64,000 nt of DNA from FEN-1297 sp963787005 (GCA_963787005.1 CAWBBX010000130.1:3490-67489); one strand, 5' to 3'; positions 30,725 through 40,280 are shown, counted from the first letter of the stretch. Translations and numbers: made by a program. The notes: generated by a model not told the origin, from the sequence alone.

Positions 30725-31627
30725 TTAAAGATTCAACTTTTTGTATTCATTAATTAATATTTCCTGTTCATTTTCAGTTAAGGCCTCCAGCGGCGGCAGA
30801 ACGCTGGGTTCGCAAATGCCGAGTGAATGCATTATTGTTTTCAATTCGGGAATTGTTCTGGCCATCGTTTTATTATTTTGAACAAGTTTTGAAAGCAATT
30901 CCGCCTTTGCCTGAAATTTTTCCGCTTCCTCATTGTTACCTGCGGAGGCGGCCATATATAATGATTGAAATAAATCCGGCACCACGTTTGCCGTGTTGGG
31001 AACAATACCGTCGAACCCCATCATTAGAGCCTCGCTGGATTTATTCGTCCAGCCAATGAACAACGAGAAATTCTCATCATCCTTAAAAAGCTCAGCCAAT
31101 TTTTTTACCCTTTCAAAATCTCTTTCGGAGTCTTTTAGTCCGGCAATGTTCGGGTGCCTGCTCAATTTTTCGATCAGGTTCACCGGTATAGACATATGAG
31201 TTACGGAAAATATATTATAAATGATTACCGGGGCGGGAAGTTTCTCGGCCAGATTTTCATAATATTTTAACATTAAGTCTTCCGTCAACGGATAGAAGTA
31301 TGGCAGATGAACTACAAAAGCATTAACGCCGTAGTCAAAATATTTTTTACCGGTTTCAATTGTTTTATCAATACTGTTATCCGTAATTCCCGCATAAAGC
31401 GTTTTTTTGCCGTTCACTGATGATGCCGCGTGTTTTGCAAGATGTTCGCGGTTTGAGTATGTATTCGAAGCAATCTCCCCGGTTGTTCCGAGTATAAACG
31501 GGAATCCGTTCGCTCTAATTACAGAGTCAACAAGTTTATCAACCGATGACTCGTCTATTTTTCCCGATTCGGTTACGGGAGTAACCATCGGGACAATAAC
31601 ACCGTGATATTTTTTTTGTTTTTTCAT
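30725..31627 (-). CDS. Dihydrodipicolinate synthase/N-acetylneuraminate lyase-family aldolase
   Basis: 300-residue class I aldolase. Seen: GVIVPMVTPVTESGKID at the start, the pyruvate-carboxylate motif LGTTGE near residue 46, the catalytic tyrosine in PVIIYNIF near 138, and the Schiff-base lysine in IAGLKDSERD near 166. Start ATG 31627 has AAAGG upstream; the longer form adds an unconserved tail. Being located in a catabolic cluster beside a TonB receptor, it is more likely a 2-keto-3-deoxy acid or sialate-type aldolase than a lysine biosynthesis enzyme. The exact substrate cannot be read from sequence. Confidence 0.85.
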   Translation of the reverse strand: MKKQKKYHGVIVPMVTPVTESGKIDESSVDKLVDSVIRANGFPFILGTTGEIASNTYSNREHLAKHAASSVNGKKTLYAGITDNSIDKTIETGKKYFDYGVNAFVVHLPYFYPLTEDLMLKYYENLAEKLPAPVIIYNIFSVTHMSIPVNLIEKLSRHPNIAGLKDSERDFERVKKLAELFKDDENFSLFIGWTNKSSEALMMGFDGIVPNTANVVPDLFQSLYMAASAGNNEEAEKFQAKAELLSKLVQNNKTMARTIPELKTIMHSLGICEPSVLPPLEALTENEQEILINEYKKLNL

Positions 31628-31703
31628 TATGCCTTTATTGTTTATTATCAAGATTTTCAAGGGGCAGTTGTTAAACCGCCCCTTGAAAAATATTTAGCAA
31701 TTA

Positions 31704-34490
31704 TTACAGACTATATTTAAATCCGAAACGCGACCACCACGAATAAAAGCTCGTTTTTATCGGACGGCTCGGATCACCCATATAATCTTTTGAAGGTTCA
31801 TTATTAATGTTCACTACTTCAAGATAGAGACTTAGCCCGCTGAATAATTTCTGTGAAGCGGTAAAATCCAGTTGACCGTGAGGCGCGGTATAGTAATCAT
31901 ATCCCTCGTTGATGCCGACTTCGGTTATGAATTTACCCTGGTAAGCAAAGCTAAGCCTGGCGTTGAAGCCTCCCATTTCATACGAAAGCGCTACATTTCC
32001 GATATCGCCGGCCTGACCTGGCAGGAATCCCTGACGATCTGTTAGATCCGCAGTAGCCCAGGTATGCGTGTAATTTGCGTAAATACCGAAACCGGATAAG
32101 AAGCCCGGCAGGAATGTTAATTCTTGCTGCCAGTTTAATTCAAATCCGTACAAATCGGCGTTTCCTCCGTTTACAGGCTGCTCATTGTCATAACCCGCGT
32201 ATGTACCGCTTTGTATTGTATAGGTTTTGGTAAAGATTATGTTCTTTAATGATTTGTAGAAGAAGCTGGCCGAGGCAACACCGATCCCGCTGAAATAATG
32301 ATTAATAATAAAATCAAAATTATTTGCGTAAGTCGGTACCAAATTCGGATTACCGCTTCTAATACTTTCCTTATTATCCCTTAAATATATATACGGTACA
32401 AGATCCCAGTAGTTTGGGCGCGACATGGTTTTGGTGAATGCCAAACGAGCCTTTGTCGACTGTCCTATATGATATATCAAGTGGACCATCGGGAATAGAT
32501 TATTATAATTTCTTGTATCTGTTATGGGAGCTAAACTTGAAAAATCTCCCTTTGTATCATATACTAATTTATTTCCGTCGTAATTATCTCCGGTAAATTC
32601 CTGGCGGAAACCGGCAAGTAAGGAAAGATCTCCGAAGTGAATGGTTGTCATTAAATAATATGCCGTTACATTTTCGGAAACAGTGTAAGTCTGACCTTGA
32701 GCATCCCAAATACTGGGTTCGGACGGGAAATCGGCGCTGCCCCAGTTGCCTAGGATGAAACTCTTAACCGCAGGCACATCGCCTTCGGGTCCGAATTGAT
32801 AGTTACCGTTCATGAAGTCGTTTCTTTGTCTTCCGGAAAGAAAGGTTCCGAGAGTAACCGGATTACTTCCTTCCCAGGAAAATCCCGTATAAGAATCGCC
32901 GTTGTCTTTATGCGTTCTAGTATATTTAAGTCCGCCCTTTAATGTTGAAGGGTTACCGAAGAAATCATACGGATAAGTTAAATTAAATCCGCCGACCCAA
33001 AAATTATTCGAGGCATGAAAATCACGATACGTAAATCCCGAAGTTTCGTAATTAGAAGCATCATTCATATAAGCCTGATCTTCATTTGTTACTGAATATT
33101 TCGGATACAACGAATTCGAATAATCCAGCGCAAGATTTACCTTCGAGTTAAGATCAAAAGTAGCATCTACCTGAGGTAGTCTAGTACCGACACCGTAGCT
33201 GTAACCAACGTTATAGTCCAAGGAAAGCTCACCGAAATGATTTTCGCCGCCGACACTAAAATTTGACTGGATTTGTCTTTCGGGACGTCCTTGTATCTCA
33301 CGGACAATTCGTGATTTCTGAGTCAATGTTCCTTCGGGATTTAAGTAATCACCTTTACTAACACGGACACGTGTACGGCTTCTGTCTTGACTGTCATCCA
33401 GATCGCTCCATAACAATTTAGCGTAATACTTGCTGTTGTTGTCCGGACGATACTCAAAAGTGCCGCCTAATCCGTAGCGGTTATTTTGCCAATTGTTATC
33501 CAGAAGATCAAATTCCTGCAAAGCATATGGAATTACGTTTTTATTAACGTCTTTTTCCTGTCCCCATTCGAACTCCGTACCGTCCACCCAGTAGTTCCTT
33601 TGATCCCAATTTGCGGTAACGGATATTCCTATCTTTTTGTCGGCCCCGAATCTCCTACTGTAATTAACGCTCCCCTTCCAGTTCGGCTGTCCTCCTAAAT
33701 TCGTATATCCGCTGCCGGCGGTTACTTGTAGTTTCGTCCCGGGATAATCGAACGGGCTTCGTGTAATAATGTTAACCGCTCCGCCGATTGAGTTTACGCT
33801 CATATCGGGCGTAATAGCCTTAACAACCTCTATCATCGACATCTGGTTCGAACCGATGATATCCATCTGGGTATATCTTTCCTGGTTTCGGTTGGTAGCG
33901 AGCGGATCTCCGTTAACGGTAACAGAAGTTAAGCGGGGTTCGGTACCGCGTATTAATACATAACGTCCTTCGCCGCCGGATCTTTCTATAAATACACCGG
34001 GTATTCTCTGCAGAACATCGGCAGCATTAGCATCCGGAAAGTTTTCCATCTGCTCGCGCGAGACAACGTTTTCAATCTTATTGGATTCCCGCTGAATACT
34101 CAATGCCTTAACCTGGCCCTGCCTGAGACCTTCTACCACAACATCCTTTAAATTAACGTAACTAACCGATAACTTTAGTTTTACGTTAGTGCTTGCTCCG
34201 GATATTACGGTTACCGAGGTTGAGTCCGGTTTGTATCCTATATATCTTACTACAAGGATATATTTTCCGGCGGAGACATTAGCAATACGGAACGAACCGT
34301 CTTTATCGGTTGATGAACCGATACTGGTGCCTGCTAACATGACGTTCGCACCGGGCAAGTATTCTCCCGATTGTGCATCAACTATGCTTCCGACAATAAC
34401 ACCTTTTGTTTGAGCCTGAGAAAAAGCAGTAAAGAGAAAAAGCAAAAGGATTATTGAAAAGCCTAGGATCGACTTAAGTTGTTTTACCAT
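31704..34490 (-). CDS. TonB-dependent outer-membrane receptor
   Basis: 928 residues. Signal peptide (MVKQLKSILGFSIILLLFLF...SQAQ), an N-terminal carboxypeptidase-regulatory-like beta domain (about 30-115, GVIVGSIVDAQSGEYLPGA), then the plug (ENFPDANAADVLQRIPGVF; RGTEPRLTSVTVNGDPL) and a 22-strand barrel ending YSWWSRFGFKYSL. It imports a ligand with TonB energy. No SusD follows, so it is not a classic SusCD pair but like stand-alone receptors used for sugar acids and oligosaccharides. An exported propeller gene lies 101 bp upstream and an aldolase 76 bp downstream, so the ligand is probably a carbohydrate. Confidence 0.95.
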   Translation of the reverse strand: MVKQLKSILGFSIILLLFLFTAFSQAQTKGVIVGSIVDAQSGEYLPGANVMLAGTSIGSSTDKDGSFRIANVSAGKYILVVRYIGYKPDSTSVTVISGASTNVKLKLSVSYVNLKDVVVEGLRQGQVKALSIQRESNKIENVVSREQMENFPDANAADVLQRIPGVFIERSGGEGRYVLIRGTEPRLTSVTVNGDPLATNRNQERYTQMDIIGSNQMSMIEVVKAITPDMSVNSIGGAVNIITRSPFDYPGTKLQVTAGSGYTNLGGQPNWKGSVNYSRRFGADKKIGISVTANWDQRNYWVDGTEFEWGQEKDVNKNVIPYALQEFDLLDNNWQNNRYGLGGTFEYRPDNNSKYYAKLLWSDLDDSQDRSRTRVRVSKGDYLNPEGTLTQKSRIVREIQGRPERQIQSNFSVGGENHFGELSLDYNVGYSYGVGTRLPQVDATFDLNSKVNLALDYSNSLYPKYSVTNEDQAYMNDASNYETSGFTYRDFHASNNFWVGGFNLTYPYDFFGNPSTLKGGLKYTRTHKDNGDSYTGFSWEGSNPVTLGTFLSGRQRNDFMNGNYQFGPEGDVPAVKSFILGNWGSADFPSEPSIWDAQGQTYTVSENVTAYYLMTTIHFGDLSLLAGFRQEFTGDNYDGNKLVYDTKGDFSSLAPITDTRNYNNLFPMVHLIYHIGQSTKARLAFTKTMSRPNYWDLVPYIYLRDNKESIRSGNPNLVPTYANNFDFIINHYFSGIGVASASFFYKSLKNIIFTKTYTIQSGTYAGYDNEQPVNGGNADLYGFELNWQQELTFLPGFLSGFGIYANYTHTWATADLTDRQGFLPGQAGDIGNVALSYEMGGFNARLSFAYQGKFITEVGINEGYDYYTAPHGQLDFTASQKLFSGLSLYLEVVNINNEPSKDYMGDPSRPIKTSFYSWWSRFGFKYSL

Positions 34491-34591
34491 TTTGGGCTCC
34501 TCTCATTTATGTGAGTATTACATGTTGCTATAAAATTGTTCAAGTAAAAAACTTTCATAGCCACCTTTATAGATAATTGTTTGAGATAAAT

Positions 34592-36391
34592 TTATTTTAA
34601 CAGGACCATCTTCCGTATTTTTATTCCGAACTTTGTTTCGATTCTGTAGAAATAAACTCCGCTTGATAATCCTTCCGAGTTAAATCCCACCCTATGCTGC
34701 CCTGCTGATTGAGTTCCTGCAATAACGGTTCTTACTCTTTGGCCGGTAATGTTATATATCGCGAGGTCAACAGAACTCTGTTCCGGTAATTGATAAATTA
34801 TTTGTGTTTGACCGTTGAAAGGATTGGGATAATTAGAAAATAATTTGAAAGATTCAGGGGTGCTCTGGTTTGCATTATCATCGACGCTTGTTATTTGTCC
34901 GCCGGGGTTTATATCAAGAAAATATGCACTATAACTTTTGCTGTAACTGTCCGTTGAGCCCGCCAGCACAATGTTTCCGTCGCTGTTTAATATCATAGAG
35001 CCCAGGCTTTCATCATTAGTACCGCCGAATTCCGACTGCCATATTTTATTGCCGTCCATATCGGTCTTGATTACGATAATATCAACGTTTTCTACGATTC
35101 CCTGACCTTTTATTTGAATAGTTGTATTTCCTCCGACAACTATTCCGTCGGATGTGACCAGCACCTTGGAAGCATTATCCTGATAAACTCCGCCGAAGGC
35201 TTTATGCCAAATTTCATTTCCGTCAGCGTCCGTTTTAATCAAGAATATATCCTTTCCGCCCGGACCGAATCCGACGGCGAAACCGGCCAAAACGAGATCA
35301 CCATTTGGAAGCTCCGCTATCGAATTGCCCTCATCCCAATCGCTGCCGCCGTAAAGTTTATGCCACAGCTCATTACCGTCGCCGTCAATTTTCATCAGAT
35401 AAAAATCAAATCCCTGGGCGCCGAAACCCGCCGTTGCCCCGATAATAGCATAATTTCCGTCCTTGGTTTGTATTATTCTACTGCCGTTATCCCCCTGCGA
35501 GTCTCCGAAGTTTTTATGCCATATTTCATTTCCCGAATCATCGACTTTAAGAACATAAATATCCGAATTACCGATATTGTAGCTTAAAGTTGTACCGACA
35601 ATTATATAACCGTCGGATGTTTTGACAATTGAAGATGCTTTATCATCATATTGTCCGCCGTAAGTATTTTCCCAGACCACATTGCCGGAAGCGTCCAGCT
35701 TGGCTATGTAAACATCTACGTTAGTGGTTTCATTCACATTAGTATTTCCTATAACAATGTATCCGCCGTCCGATGTCTGCAGCACCTTCGATAGTCCGTC
35801 ACTGTATTTTCTGCCGTATACCTTTGTCCATTGAATATCGCCGAAGCTGTCTGTTTTTGCGATATAAAAATCCGAGTAATCCTCTTCAGGCTGTGTTGCA
35901 GAACCGCACATAACATAACCGCCGTCCGATGTCTGTCTTACGCAGCTTATAGTGGTTCCGTCTTCTAATCCGAAAATCCTCTCAAATGTCGGTACGCTTC
36001 CCCCGATACCTTTACCTTGAATAAGAATGGAAGTTGGCCCGGATTTGGCGTTGCTTGCTATATTTAATTGAGTATCAAACTCACCTCCCGAGGAAGGAGA
36101 AAATTCAACTTTTAAGACAAAGGTCTGAAGAAAACCTATCGTTATTGGTCCCGCACCGTTAACAAGCTTATATCCGTTGCTGTTGGAGAGATTTAAAGAA
36201 CTGATGACAAGGTCGGATTGATCAATGTTTGTTATATATAACTGACGAACCGCTTTACTCGATACCGGTGTCTGTCCCATATAAAGCGTGTCGGGTGATA
36301 CTAAAATTACCTGAGCCTGCAGGCCCGAAGTAAAAATGAATATAGATGCAATAATTGTAGCTAAGGAAAGTTTAATCGTTCCAAATTTCAT
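34592..36391 (-). CDS. Secreted beta-propeller protein with type IX sorting domain
   Basis: 599 residues from ATG 36391 (GGAGGAGACC upstream). Signal peptide MKFGTIKLSLATIIASIFIF...QAQ; a choice-of-anchor/HYDIN-like Ig domain to about 125; about seven repeats of the kind TSDGGYIVIGNTN...VYIAKLDASGNVVWENTYGG, consistent with a propeller; then a C-terminal Por/type IX sorting domain (SNYPNPFNGQTQIIYQLP and GVYFYRIETKFG...MVLLK). It should be exported to the surface by the type IX system. It precedes the TonB receptor and follows the IclR gene, suggesting it is produced under the same control. Confidence 0.88.
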   Translation of the reverse strand: MKFGTIKLSLATIIASIFIFTSGLQAQVILVSPDTLYMGQTPVSSKAVRQLYITNIDQSDLVISSLNLSNSNGYKLVNGAGPITIGFLQTFVLKVEFSPSSGGEFDTQLNIASNAKSGPTSILIQGKGIGGSVPTFERIFGLEDGTTISCVRQTSDGGYVMCGSATQPEEDYSDFYIAKTDSFGDIQWTKVYGRKYSDGLSKVLQTSDGGYIVIGNTNVNETTNVDVYIAKLDASGNVVWENTYGGQYDDKASSIVKTSDGYIIVGTTLSYNIGNSDIYVLKVDDSGNEIWHKNFGDSQGDNGSRIIQTKDGNYAIIGATAGFGAQGFDFYLMKIDGDGNELWHKLYGGSDWDEGNSIAELPNGDLVLAGFAVGFGPGGKDIFLIKTDADGNEIWHKAFGGVYQDNASKVLVTSDGIVVGGNTTIQIKGQGIVENVDIIVIKTDMDGNKIWQSEFGGTNDESLGSMILNSDGNIVLAGSTDSYSKSYSAYFLDINPGGQITSVDDNANQSTPESFKLFSNYPNPFNGQTQIIYQLPEQSSVDLAIYNITGQRVRTVIAGTQSAGQHRVGFNSEGLSSGVYFYRIETKFGIKIRKMVLLK

Positions 36392-36488
36392 ATCCCGGTC
36401 TCCTCCGTCCATTCTAGGTAAAAACTAACTGAACTATTTATTAATTAAATAGTCATCGACTCAGAAACGTAATTCAACAGTGTCGTAA

Positions 36489-37283
36489 TTATTTTTTTAC
36501 AGGCGGATCGTACGCTAATCTTTTTGATATAAGATCAGCGTGGTGTTTTAAGTCTATACCGATATTATGAAAGTCTTCGTGTTTAATGCGCATGGACGGG
36601 CCGGTAATCCAGATGGCCGCGATAGGATATCCTTTCCGGTTAAATATTGGGGCGCCGATGCAGTGCATACCTTCTATTTCTTCAGCGTGATCTACTGCGT
36701 AGCCTTTTTCCTTTATTTCTTCCAGCGCCTTATATAATCTTACCGGATTATCTATTGTCCTTGAATTGAATTTTTGATATACGATTTTTTTTACGAGGTC
36801 TTCTTGTTCGTGTTTAGGGAGGTGAGCCATTATAGCTTTGCCCGGGGCGGAAGTGTGAAGATGAAATAATTTTCCCGGCTCAAGTACATACCTGAAAAGA
36901 TGCGAACCCGCGACTTCCTCTAACACAACTCCCATATTCCCTCTTAGAATACCGAGCGGTACGGTCTCTTTATATTTTTCCTGAAGCTTGTGCATAATAG
37001 GAAGCGATTGCTCAACAAGCGGAGGATCGCTCAATGCTTTTATACCTACGGATAAAAGTTTTAGAGAAAGGTGAAATGTTTTTGTTTCTTCGTCGCGGTT
37101 CAAAAATCCGGACGCAAATAATGTAGCTGTAATTCTGTAAACGCTGTTTCTCGGAAAATTCAATAGGTTGGAAATATCGTTTATTGTGAGACCTTGGGTA
37201 TTCTTGGAAAGAAGTTCCAGTATTTCCAGAGCTCTTTCAAGATTAGGTACATGGTATTTTGAATTTCCGCTCTCGGTTTTCAA
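36489..37283 (-). CDS. IclR-family transcriptional regulator
   Basis: 264 residues: N-terminal winged helix (LERALEILELLSKNTQGLT, NDISNLLNFPRNSVYRIT, residues about 14-70) and a C-terminal IclR ligand domain (YALEEI..., DHAEEIEGMHCIGAPIFNRK near 210). IclR proteins sense small organic acids or keto-sugars. Its own promoter carries an inverted repeat just past the -10 that is repeated at the sialidase-fold gene, suggesting autoregulation and a small regulon. It heads the long minus-strand cluster. A paralog is at 39180-40013. Confidence 0.92.
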   Translation of the reverse strand: MKTESGNSKYHVPNLERALEILELLSKNTQGLTINDISNLLNFPRNSVYRITATLFASGFLNRDEETKTFHLSLKLLSVGIKALSDPPLVEQSLPIMHKLQEKYKETVPLGILRGNMGVVLEEVAGSHLFRYVLEPGKLFHLHTSAPGKAIMAHLPKHEQEDLVKKIVYQKFNSRTIDNPVRLYKALEEIKEKGYAVDHAEEIEGMHCIGAPIFNRKGYPIAAIWITGPSMRIKHEDFHNIGIDLKHHADLISKRLAYDPPVKK

Positions 37284-37318
37284 AAATATCGCCTTTTTTG
37301 TAGCTTTTAAAAATTTGA

Positions 37319-37366
37319 TATCTAGATTGTGTGACTAAATATAAAACATGAATTCCGAGTTGTCAA
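37319..37366 (-). promoter_or_regulatory. Promoter and likely operator of the IclR gene
   Basis: Minus strand: TTGACA at 37361-37366, 17 bases, TATATT at 37338-37343. Overlapping and following the -10 is an imperfect inverted repeat, TATTTAGT-N7-TCTAGATA (37319-37341). The same arrangement with nearly the same bases precedes the sialidase-fold gene at 38952-38999. Confidence 0.7.
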
Positions 37367-37382
37367 GGATTTTTTTCACTTT

Positions 37383-37415
37383 AAATAGCTATTAATTAGA
37401 AATTAATAGCTATTT
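37383..37415. repeat. Perfect 15-bp inverted repeat, 3-base loop (first of two)
   Basis: AAATAGCTATTAATT, AGA, then the exact reverse complement. A second repeat of identical geometry but different sequence follows at 37440. Both lie between the sialidase-fold gene and the IclR promoter; too AT-rich for a typical intrinsic terminator. Confidence 0.65.
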
Positions 37416-37439
37416 CAACCAAATACGGTTTGTAAATTA

Positions 37440-37472
37440 TATTATATATAGATTTACAATCTATATATAATA
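37440..37472 (-). terminator. Perfect 15-bp AT-only-loop inverted repeat; possible terminator
   Basis: TATTATATATAGATT, TAC, then its exact reverse complement, 20 bases after the stop of the sialidase-fold gene. Could end that transcript or bind a regulator upstream of the IclR gene. Only one G:C pair per arm, so stability is modest. Confidence 0.4.
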
Positions 37473-37492
37473 ATTTTGGTGGCTTGATTTTT

Positions 37493-38758
37493 TTATTTAA
37501 AAAGTTTTTTAACCTCGAAAAATGTAGCTTCAATCTTAGTGAGTCCTTTCTCTTTAATTTCGTGAGTGACGAGAATCCTGTCTTTTGCTGCCTTCAGTAT
37601 ATAATTGTACGCTCCGGTTTCACCGAACTGAAATGCCCCTTTCCATGTCTTGCCGTTATCGTCGGAAAAGATGAGCCAGTTGCCGGGACGGCTGTACGTA
37701 CAGACTATTATTCCGTTTTCCAGAGTAACCAGGTTCGGACATACTCCGCGGTCGGCAATCTGCTCAGGAGGTGACCAGCTTTTTCCGTTGTCTATTGAGC
37801 GCGAGCAGTATAACGGTGTGGGAAATAAATTAACAGCATGACTGTTCCGTCCGCCGGAACGCATAACACAGATCAGATCTCCGTTCGGGGCTATTGTTAG
37901 ATCGGCTTCTCGAAATCCTTCCTGAGTTATTGCCGGGACAATTGTAGTCTCGCTGGCCATACTTTCCGGTATATCTGTCCCTAATCTGTCGTAATCATCC
38001 GGTATTCCGCGTCCCAGCATTTTATCGTAAGCTACAAGTACGGGGTTGCCCCACGTGCGTCCCTTGTCTTTTGAGAAGACGACTATGGTTCTGTATTTTC
38101 TCTGGTTTAATTCGGTAGGATAACCGTCGCAGAGTTCCTGGTCGCCTATATAATTACCGTACATCGTTGCGACCAATTCACCGCTTTTCAATTGAACAAC
38201 TCCGTGATGAAATAAAAATCCGTCTACCACACCACCGCTCCCGGTTATTGTGAATGATGCGTTCGGGATATCGACCGTACCTTTTTCATCTTTCAGAGTT
38301 TTCCAGCCGTCGTACGATCTTGTTTCTCTGAAGCCGAATTTTCCGTCGGTCTGCCGCTTTGTATTTCTGCTCAGACTCAGTATTTCGCCGTTTCCCAGAT
38401 CTATTACGGATTTGTCCCTCAAGCCCTCCGGTCCCGGTACCCAGGTGTTCCCGTCGTCGTGGGACCATTTTGCGTTATTTCCGTTACCGACCACAATGCG
38501 CCCGTCTTTAAATCTATAAGCAATTGCTCCTTTAGGTCCGTCTATTATAATTGATTTTCCCTCGCTGATTTTAATACCAGGCATAATGGGAATTTTTGCT
38601 GCAGTTGTCTGTGCGGAAACAAACGCCAGCGGAAAGATCGGAATAATTAGTAATGCTGACCTTAAGATTAATTTGGTCGGGATTGATTTTTTATAATTTG
38701 GATAACACAAGCATTTATCGAACAAGTTTAATAAACCGAAGACAGCGTTAAGAAGCAT
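37493..38758 (-). CDS. Secreted sialidase-fold (BNR/Asp-box) protein
   Basis: 421 residues from ATG 38758, chosen for the strong GGAGGAG site five bases upstream. An N-terminal hydrophobic signal segment (LILRSALLIIPIFPLAFVSAQ) lies about 30-50 residues in. Four Asp-box motifs are visible: SHDDGNTW, SKDKGRTW, SIDNGKSW and SDDNGKTW. The fold is a six-bladed sialidase-type propeller, but many such proteins are not sialidases and no other sialic-acid gene is present, so substrate is left open. It has its own promoter with the IclR-type operator and so probably shares the regulon of the neighbouring cluster. Confidence 0.8.
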   Translation of the reverse strand: MLLNAVFGLLNLFDKCLCYPNYKKSIPTKLILRSALLIIPIFPLAFVSAQTTAAKIPIMPGIKISEGKSIIIDGPKGAIAYRFKDGRIVVGNGNNAKWSHDDGNTWVPGPEGLRDKSVIDLGNGEILSLSRNTKRQTDGKFGFRETRSYDGWKTLKDEKGTVDIPNASFTITGSGGVVDGFLFHHGVVQLKSGELVATMYGNYIGDQELCDGYPTELNQRKYRTIVVFSKDKGRTWGNPVLVAYDKMLGRGIPDDYDRLGTDIPESMASETTIVPAITQEGFREADLTIAPNGDLICVMRSGGRNSHAVNLFPTPLYCSRSIDNGKSWSPPEQIADRGVCPNLVTLENGIIVCTYSRPGNWLIFSDDNGKTWKGAFQFGETGAYNYILKAAKDRILVTHEIKEKGLTKIEATFFEVKKLFK

Positions 38759-38951
38759 AAAACTCCTCCATTTCCCCATTGTTCGTTAAAGAATAAAAGT
38801 CTGATTATTATTTATATATATAGATGATACACGAATCGCATATTTGAAATGTTCGGCAAATTGAGATATCCCCTCACAATAGTATTAATAATCGAATCCT
38901 ATGTAACGGCCCCAATTCTTATCTCAAGCAGGTATAAACAAGATAATTTGA

Positions 38952-38999
38952 TATTTAGATTATATGTCTAAATATAAAACATTCGATAAATGTTGTCAA
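38952..38999 (-). promoter_or_regulatory. Promoter and likely IclR operator of the sialidase-fold gene
   Basis: Minus strand: TTGACA at 38994-38999, 17 bases, TATATT at 38971-38976, then the perfect 8-bp inverted repeat TATTTAGA-N7-TCTAAATA at 38952-38974, overlapping the -10. It matches the element upstream of the IclR gene almost base for base. A site here would block transcription. Confidence 0.72.
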
Positions 39000-39179
39000 T
39001 AAAAATCTTCTAATTCAAAATCCAAAGCGATATTCAATCGAATAGCAGCATTTTTTAGATGAATAATTTGAGCTTTTTTATGAAAGAGTAACCGGGTCAG
39101 CCGAAGAGAAAAGAAATTATTATTAAATGAATTGCAATTGCGAAGAATAAATATAGATATGAATTTCGAGCATGGGCCT

Positions 39180-40013
39180 TTAGGAAAGCATCTCGGATTT
39201 AATTTCCGAAACATTTTTAGATGTGGATTTTATCGCAGCGGAGTATCCCAAACTATTGGAAATATTGTCTGCGTATTTTTTAACTTCAACCCCGATTTGA
39301 TCGAGCTGGGATGTTTCAAGCCGCATCGACGGTCCGGATATCCATATAGCCGCAATCGGATAACCCTGCTGATTAAATATAGGGGCGCCGACACAGTGCA
39401 TTCCTTCGATTTCTTCGGCGTGGTCTATCGCATACCCTTTTTGCCGCACTTCAGTTAAATAACTCCTGTAAGAGAAGGGACTTGTTATAGTACGCTCATT
39501 GTATTTTTCAAATTTAATTTTTGTTATCAAATCTTCCCTTTCCTCTTCAGAAAGAAATGCCACAATAGCTTTAGCCGGCGCGGATGTATGAAGATGAAAT
39601 TTTCTGCCGGGCTCAAGAACGAACCTGAAAGAGTGAGTTCCAGGGACTTCCTCAATCACAATACCTTCGGCGCCGTGTAGAATTCCTAGTGGTACGGTTT
39701 CGCCGAATTTATCCCGCAATGCCCTCATGTTGCCGAGTGATTTCTCAATAAGGCTCTGCTCCCCGATAGCCGCGTAGCCGAGATTAAGTAACTTTTGTGA
39801 TAGTTGAAAAACCTTCGTGTCATCGTCTCTGGAGATATAGCCGTTATCCAGTAAAGTCGCCGTAATTCTGAATACGCTGTTCCTCGGTATTTTAAGATCG
39901 TCCGTAATGTGAGTAACAGTTAAACCTTCCGGATGCTCGGCGAGCAGTTCTATTATATTAAGCGCTCTCTCAAGGTTGGGTACGTGATATTTTGAGTTAC
40001 CGGACTTCTTCAT
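39180..40013 (-). CDS. IclR-family transcriptional regulator (second paralog)
   Basis: 277 residues, clearly homologous along its length to the IclR protein at 36489 (KSGNSKYHVPNLERALNIIE; LKIPRNSVFRITATLLDNGY; DHAEEIEGMHCVGAPIFNQQ). It has an extra 15-residue tail. Located just downstream of the secreted galactanase, it may control galactan genes, whereas the other paralog controls the TonB cluster. A 6-bp inverted repeat, TATCTT-AA-AAGATA, at 40026-40039 lies 12 bases before its start and may be an autoregulatory site. Confidence 0.92.
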   Translation of the reverse strand: MKKSGNSKYHVPNLERALNIIELLAEHPEGLTVTHITDDLKIPRNSVFRITATLLDNGYISRDDDTKVFQLSQKLLNLGYAAIGEQSLIEKSLGNMRALRDKFGETVPLGILHGAEGIVIEEVPGTHSFRFVLEPGRKFHLHTSAPAKAIVAFLSEEEREDLITKIKFEKYNERTITSPFSYRSYLTEVRQKGYAIDHAEEIEGMHCVGAPIFNQQGYPIAAIWISGPSMRLETSQLDQIGVEVKKYADNISNSLGYSAAIKSTSKNVSEIKSEMLS

Positions 40014-40280
40014 ATTATCTCACTCTATCTTAAAAGATAATTAGGTTCCTTTTGAATATTTTCTAACCTTACTTGCGATTTTATATGACGAGATACTTAT
40101 AACCTGCTATATAAGCATACCGGTAAGAGTGGAAGCAAGCGTATTAATTATTATAATTTAACACCTTATGAATTAAAAATACTAAAAAATCCGGAATTTT
40201 GAACCCAAATCAATAATATTTGTTTAACACAAAACTTCCCCCGGCTTTCGGATGGTTAAATATACCGAAGCAATTTTAAC

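Noticed and set aside
37493..38758. Calling the Asp-box protein a true sialidase
   Set aside because: Asp boxes show only the fold, and no NanA/NanE/NanK set is present. The DHDPS-family aldolase could tempt such a call but is not specific.
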